Shown here: piece after piece, positions 5,887 to 7,660 of the stretch
How the letters are laid out: the number at the start of each line of letters is the position of its first letter
Numbering within the stretch: position 1 is the first letter of the stretch
From: Planctomycetota bacterium
Lineage (GTDB): Bacteria > Planctomycetota > Planctomycetia > Planctomycetales > Planctomycetaceae
Length of the DNA stretch: 7,660 nt
Direction of reading: 5' to 3'
Assembly (NCBI GenBank): GCA_024278285.1
Contig: JAJRTM010000051.1
Location: 1-7,660 of the forward strand
Made by a program: the position numbers and the translations under genes
The notes under the pieces: generated by a model
Told to the model about the DNA's origin: nothing
What the model saw: the letters and a program-made list of their open reading frames with translations, nothing else
The model's database searches: none

Positions 5887-5967
5887 CGTTTAACGGCAAG
5901 CCGAAGGCGACTGCGTAAACCGGTTTGCATGATTTGAAAAGTATCGAACCGCAAATAAACGCGAATC
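5887..5967 (+). repeat. right arm of long inverted repeat bracketing gene 4553-5782
   Basis: This begins CGTTTAACGGCAAGCCGAAG, contains the palindrome AAACCGGTTT (5917-5926) and ends AACCGCAAATAAACGCGAATC. It is the reverse complement of 4350-4261, with 39 of 40 identities at the inner (gene-proximal) end and weaker agreement outward. The two inner ends are 1536 bases apart and enclose the whole 4553-5782 gene. The arm lies about 105 bases upstream of that gene's start. Confidence 0.85.
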
Positions 5968-6187
5968 AATCTTCAGTCATGGTTTCCAGTCCTTTGCTTA
6001 TTATTACGTGGGAATACAATTCATTCGACTACGAATGCAGGTTATTTTGTGAATTGGGCCAAACCATGACAAAGGTTTTACGGTCGTTATTGAAAAAATG
6101 CGGCATTCTGGCGGAATTTCATGAACGAATTGCTTACAATACACGTACTTTCAGTAGGGAATATTCATTCTCGGGGAGTCCAGGAAT

Positions 6188-6216
6188 GTCTGTGCTCCGT
6201 TTTGAATTACCACTTA
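6188..6216 (+). repeat. direct repeat, copy 1
   Basis: Twenty-five of 29 bases match 6509-6537, and the most similar part is CCGTTTTGAATTACCACTTA against CCGTTTTGAACTGCCACTTA. The copies have the same orientation, 321 bases apart, and flank the REPIN-like element asymmetrically. The origin is unclear. Confidence 0.6.
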
Positions 6217-6226
6217 ATCGTTCGTC

Positions 6227-6378
6227 GTAGGATGGCGTGCTTGCACCCATCTTCGCGTGCCGAGTTGCGTTCAATGAAAATTGGAGAGGTAATCTGTTAT
6301 TATTCTGTCATTGATTCACCGGCATCAGACTAATGAACTGGCAAAGCGTATTTGATGGGTGCAAGCACGCCATCCTAC
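6227..6378. mobile_element. REPIN-like element: 152 bp with perfect 25-bp inverted GTAG-headed ends
   Basis: The left end (6227-6251) begins GTAGGATGGCGTGC and ends GCACCCATC. The right end (6354-6378) is its exact reverse complement over 25 bases, ending GCCATCCTAC. Each end alone is an imperfect palindrome: GATGG pairs with CCATC and GTGC with GCAC, with one bulged C and a very short loop, directly behind the tetranucleotide GTAG. Two inverted palindromes with GTAG at the outer edges and about 100 bases between them is the architecture described for REPINs, which RAYT-type Y1 tyrosine transposases move in trans. There is no target-site duplication (TC and AG flank it), which fits a Y1 mechanism. 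The 102-base interior has no gene. It is non-autonomous, and no RAYT gene is in the window. Confidence 0.7.
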
Positions 6379-6425
6379 AGTTTGAGATGAAGTTCCCCAA
6401 AGAAATTCGTATTACTAACAGTAAA

Positions 6426-6448
6426 AGTTTGCGAATGGCACGCAAACT
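6426..6448 (-). other. 8-bp perfect hairpin upstream of the 6623 gene
   Basis: AGTTTGCG (6426-6433) pairs perfectly with CGCAAACT (6441-6448) around a seven-base loop. On the minus strand the stem is followed by TTTT, so it is terminator-like in that direction, but no minus-strand gene ends here. It could be a decayed repeat or a block to antisense transcription. Confidence 0.35.
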
Positions 6449-6508
6449 ATCGAAAAATATCAATTTGGTTACGGCTATCAGAATGAACCAGCCATGCTGG
6501 GTTAATTG

Positions 6509-6537
6509 GTCTCTGTTCCGTTTTGAACTGCCACTTA
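6509..6537 (+). repeat. direct repeat, copy 2
   Basis: The partner of 6188-6216 (25 of 29 identities). This copy runs directly into the hairpin at 6530-6546, which the first copy lacks because its sequence after CCACTTA differs. Confidence 0.6.
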
Positions 6538-6546
6538 TATAGTGGC
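6530..6546. other. short hairpin GCCACT-TATAT-AGTGGC
   Basis: GCCACT (6530-6535) pairs perfectly with AGTGGC (6541-6546) over TATAT, followed by TTTA. It lies about 77 bases upstream of the 6623 start and just before the candidate promoter, so it could be an operator or an end marker of the direct repeat. The evidence is structural only. Confidence 0.3.
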
Positions 6547-6573
6547 TTTAGAATTGATGGATCTCTTCCCGTT

Positions 6574-6602
6574 TTTACTTTGTTGAAATTGATTTGTGTA
6601 AT
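6574..6602 (+). promoter_or_regulatory. possible sigma-70-type promoter for the 6623 gene
   Basis: TTTACT (6574-6579; four of six consensus bases) and TGTAAT (6597-6602; five of six) are separated by exactly 17 bases. Transcription would start near 6609, giving a very short leader with the ribosome site right at the 5' end. Spacing is good, but the short leader makes it only a candidate. Confidence 0.25.
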
Positions 6603-6610
6603 TTACCGCC

Positions 6611-6615
6611 GGGAG
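6611..6615 (+). promoter_or_regulatory. ribosome binding site choosing between two adjacent ATG codons
   Basis: GGGAG sits four bases before ATG 6620 and seven bases before ATG 6623. The usual spacing of five to nine bases favours 6623. The alternative adds one methionine and does not otherwise change the protein. Confidence 0.55.
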
Positions 6616-6622
6616 AATAATG

Positions 6623-7660
6623 ATGCCGGATTCACAGCGATGGATTTTTCGCCATTGGAAACGCCTGCAATGGGGGCAGTTTCTGGGAGATTGTGCGGAC
6701 GCGCTTGCTTTCTACTTTATCGTTGTTGGTTGCGCCATTCTGCTTGTGAAGTTATTCGTGCCTGCCTGGTGGCCTCATACATTGTGGATTTTTGCGGGGC
6801 TGCCCGTGATTCCAGTTTGGGCCTGGCGGAAAACGAAGCTTCATCGTTTCACTCGCACCGAAGCAACCGCGATGCTGGATCAGAAACTGGATGCAGGTGG
6901 GCTGTTAATGACACTCAGCGAAACCCCCGATGAGCAATGGCAAACACATCTGCCTCAAATAGAAACATTATGGAAAAACAGTTTACCTAAAATTCGCCCC
7001 AGGCGTTTTGTTTCGCTGCTGGCGCTACCCCTTGCTTTTGCAATCATCACCTGTGTTATTCCGGTACGAGAAAGTTCCATTCTGGTTGCCAGCCCAACAA
7101 AAGTTTCGCAACAGGCGGCTGAGGAGCTGGAAGCGATTCTCGAAACACTTGAAGAAGCCGATGTTTTAGAGGAGTCGGAAAAAGAGGAATTGAAAAAGGA
7201 ACTCGAAAAATTTGCAGAACAAACGCACGATCAACCTTTGACCCACGAGCAGTGGGAGACGGCTGATTTTCTGCGTCAGCAAATGCAGATGAAGTGGGAG
7301 AAAAACGAGCGCGGCCTTGAATCCGCCAGCAGCGCCCTGGAGGAATTGATGTCCGAAATGGCAAACAACGGCGAAATATCTGCAGAGCAACTCGAACAGT
7401 TTGAAAAAGCGATGGGAGAGAATCTGCAATCGATGGCTCGCAAAGCCCTTAATGGTTCAATGGAGGGGATGTCTGAAGAGATGAAGCAGATGTTGGAAAA
7501 GATGGCAAAAAACGGAAAACTGCAAATGCCCGGCGATGCCAAAGCTCAGAAGAAAATCATGGATGAGTTGAAGGAAATGCTGAAAAACGAAGCCGAAAAA
7601 CTGGCAGAAAAGCGGGGAGAGTGCAAAGGACTCGGTGCTTGCCAGAAGCCCGGACAGGGA
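6623..7660 (+). CDS. membrane-anchored coiled-coil protein, N-terminal 346 residues (runs off right edge)
   Basis: The frame stays open from ATG 6623 to the window end, giving 346 codons without a stop. Residues 27-46 and 52-68 form a pair of membrane helices (ALAFYFIVVGCAILLVKLF; LWIFAGLPVIPVWAW). A short domain with FTRTEATAMLDQKLDAGGLL (76-95) follows, then a third helix (129-147). From about residue 160 the protein is highly charged and helical, rich in Glu, Lys, Met and Gln (EELEAILETLEEADVLEE; EELMSEMANNGEISAEQLEQ), and looks like a long coiled coil. The visible end turns Gly/Cys-rich (GECKGLGACQKPGQG). The architecture (two helices, a small domain, one helix, then a coiled coil) recalls DUF4175-like proteins and planctomycete proteins near MoxR/BatA clusters, but I am not certain and no such neighbour is visible. 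It is probably a large periplasmic or cytoplasmic scaffold held in the membrane. It diverges from the gene at 5782. Confidence 0.88.
   Translation, partial: MPDSQRWIFRHWKRLQWGQFLGDCADALAFYFIVVGCAILLVKLFVPAWWPHTLWIFAGLPVIPVWAWRKTKLHRFTRTEATAMLDQKLDAGGLLMTLSETPDEQWQTHLPQIETLWKNSLPKIRPRRFVSLLALPLAFAIITCVIPVRESSILVASPTKVSQQAAEELEAILETLEEADVLEESEKEELKKELEKFAEQTHDQPLTHEQWETADFLRQQMQMKWEKNERGLESASSALEELMSEMANNGEISAEQLEQFEKAMGENLQSMARKALNGSMEGMSEEMKQMLEKMAKNGKLQMPGDAKAQKKIMDELKEMLKNEAEKLAEKRGECKGLGACQKPGQG

Larger units (their letters stand above)
5783..6622. other. 840-bp divergent intergenic region rich in repeats
   Basis: This lies between the starts of the minus-strand gene at 5782 and the plus-strand gene at 6623. 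Several frames of 68-101 codons exist, but they lack ribosome sites and recognisable protein features, and several run straight through the repeats. The region holds an 18-bp palindrome (5813-5830), a dispersed-type sequence (5833-5870), the right inverted-repeat arm (5887-5967), a REPIN-like element (6227-6378), a pair of direct repeats (6188-6216, 6509-6537), two hairpins (6426-6448, 6530-6546) and a candidate promoter. In 5968-6187 I see only a small six-base-stem hairpin at 6022-6037. Confidence 0.75.

Noticed and set aside
4261..5967. Insertion sequence with the enclosed gene as transposase
   Set aside because: The enclosed protein has eight or nine membrane helices and no transposase motif; there are no target-site duplications next to the arms.
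5925..6542. Short plus-strand frames of 69-101 codons in the divergent intergenic region
   Set aside because: They start or end inside repeat elements, have no Shine-Dalgarno sequence, and show no conserved-looking segment. Two share RFELPL only because of the direct repeat.
6523..6933. A 136-codon plus-strand frame overlapping the start of the last gene
   Set aside because: It is in another frame from the 6623 gene, which stays open to the window end, has a good ribosome site, and encodes clear membrane helices and a coiled coil.
7056..7542. Three minus-strand frames in the last 600 bases
   Set aside because: They are the complement of the coiled-coil coding region; low-complexity Lys/Glu codons on the plus strand keep the opposite strand open by chance.

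Overview
The window looks like a chromosomal segment from a planctomycete (Planctomycetota, Gimesia/Rubinisphaera-like). The reasons are the gene families recognised from memory (a DUF6677 protein, UPF0158, DUF817, a MauE/DoxX/HTTM-like membrane protein, and a large membrane-anchored coiled-coil protein), the moderate GC content, weak Shine-Dalgarno use, and gene-poor stretches filled with small palindromic repeats. No tRNA, rRNA, CRISPR array, phage gene or full insertion sequence is visible.

Layout. Positions 1-3951 carry five genes, all on the minus strand. In transcription order they are a DUF817 membrane protein (3151-3951), a 439-residue multi-pass membrane protein starting at TTG (1740-3059), a DUF6677 membrane protein (532-1503), a 71-residue two-helix membrane protein whose ATG overlaps the previous stop (320-535), and the first 88 codons of a UPF0158 protein that runs off the left edge (1-265). 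Positions 3952-4552 are non-coding and repeat-rich. One minus-strand gene follows (4553-5782, polytopic membrane protein). Positions 5783-6622 are again non-coding and repeat-rich. The last gene is on the plus strand (6623 to the right edge): three membrane segments and then a long charged coiled-coil region, cut by the window end.

How the genes work together. The ATGA overlap makes DUF6677 and the 71-residue protein a translationally coupled pair, and UPF0158 follows 54 bases later. DUF817 and the 439-residue gene are 91 bases apart with no terminator seen between them, so they may be co-transcribed. Nearly every gene encodes an inner-membrane protein of unknown function, so no pathway can be assigned.

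The most notable content is non-coding. (1) A 152-bp element at 6227-6378 has perfect 25-bp inverted ends; each end begins with GTAG and is itself an imperfect palindrome, which is the architecture of a REPIN (paired REP sequences mobilised by RAYT tyrosine transposases). (2) A degenerate REP-like copy lies at 4361-4402, and an unrelated GTAG-headed hairpin at 4438-4486. (3) An 80-90 bp inverted repeat (4261-4350 and 5887-5967; 39 of 40 bases identical at the inner end) brackets the solitary gene 4553-5782. (4) Other short repeats and palindromes lie around the same gene. There is no convincing new defence or metabolic system; the repeat ecology is the part that merits follow-up.
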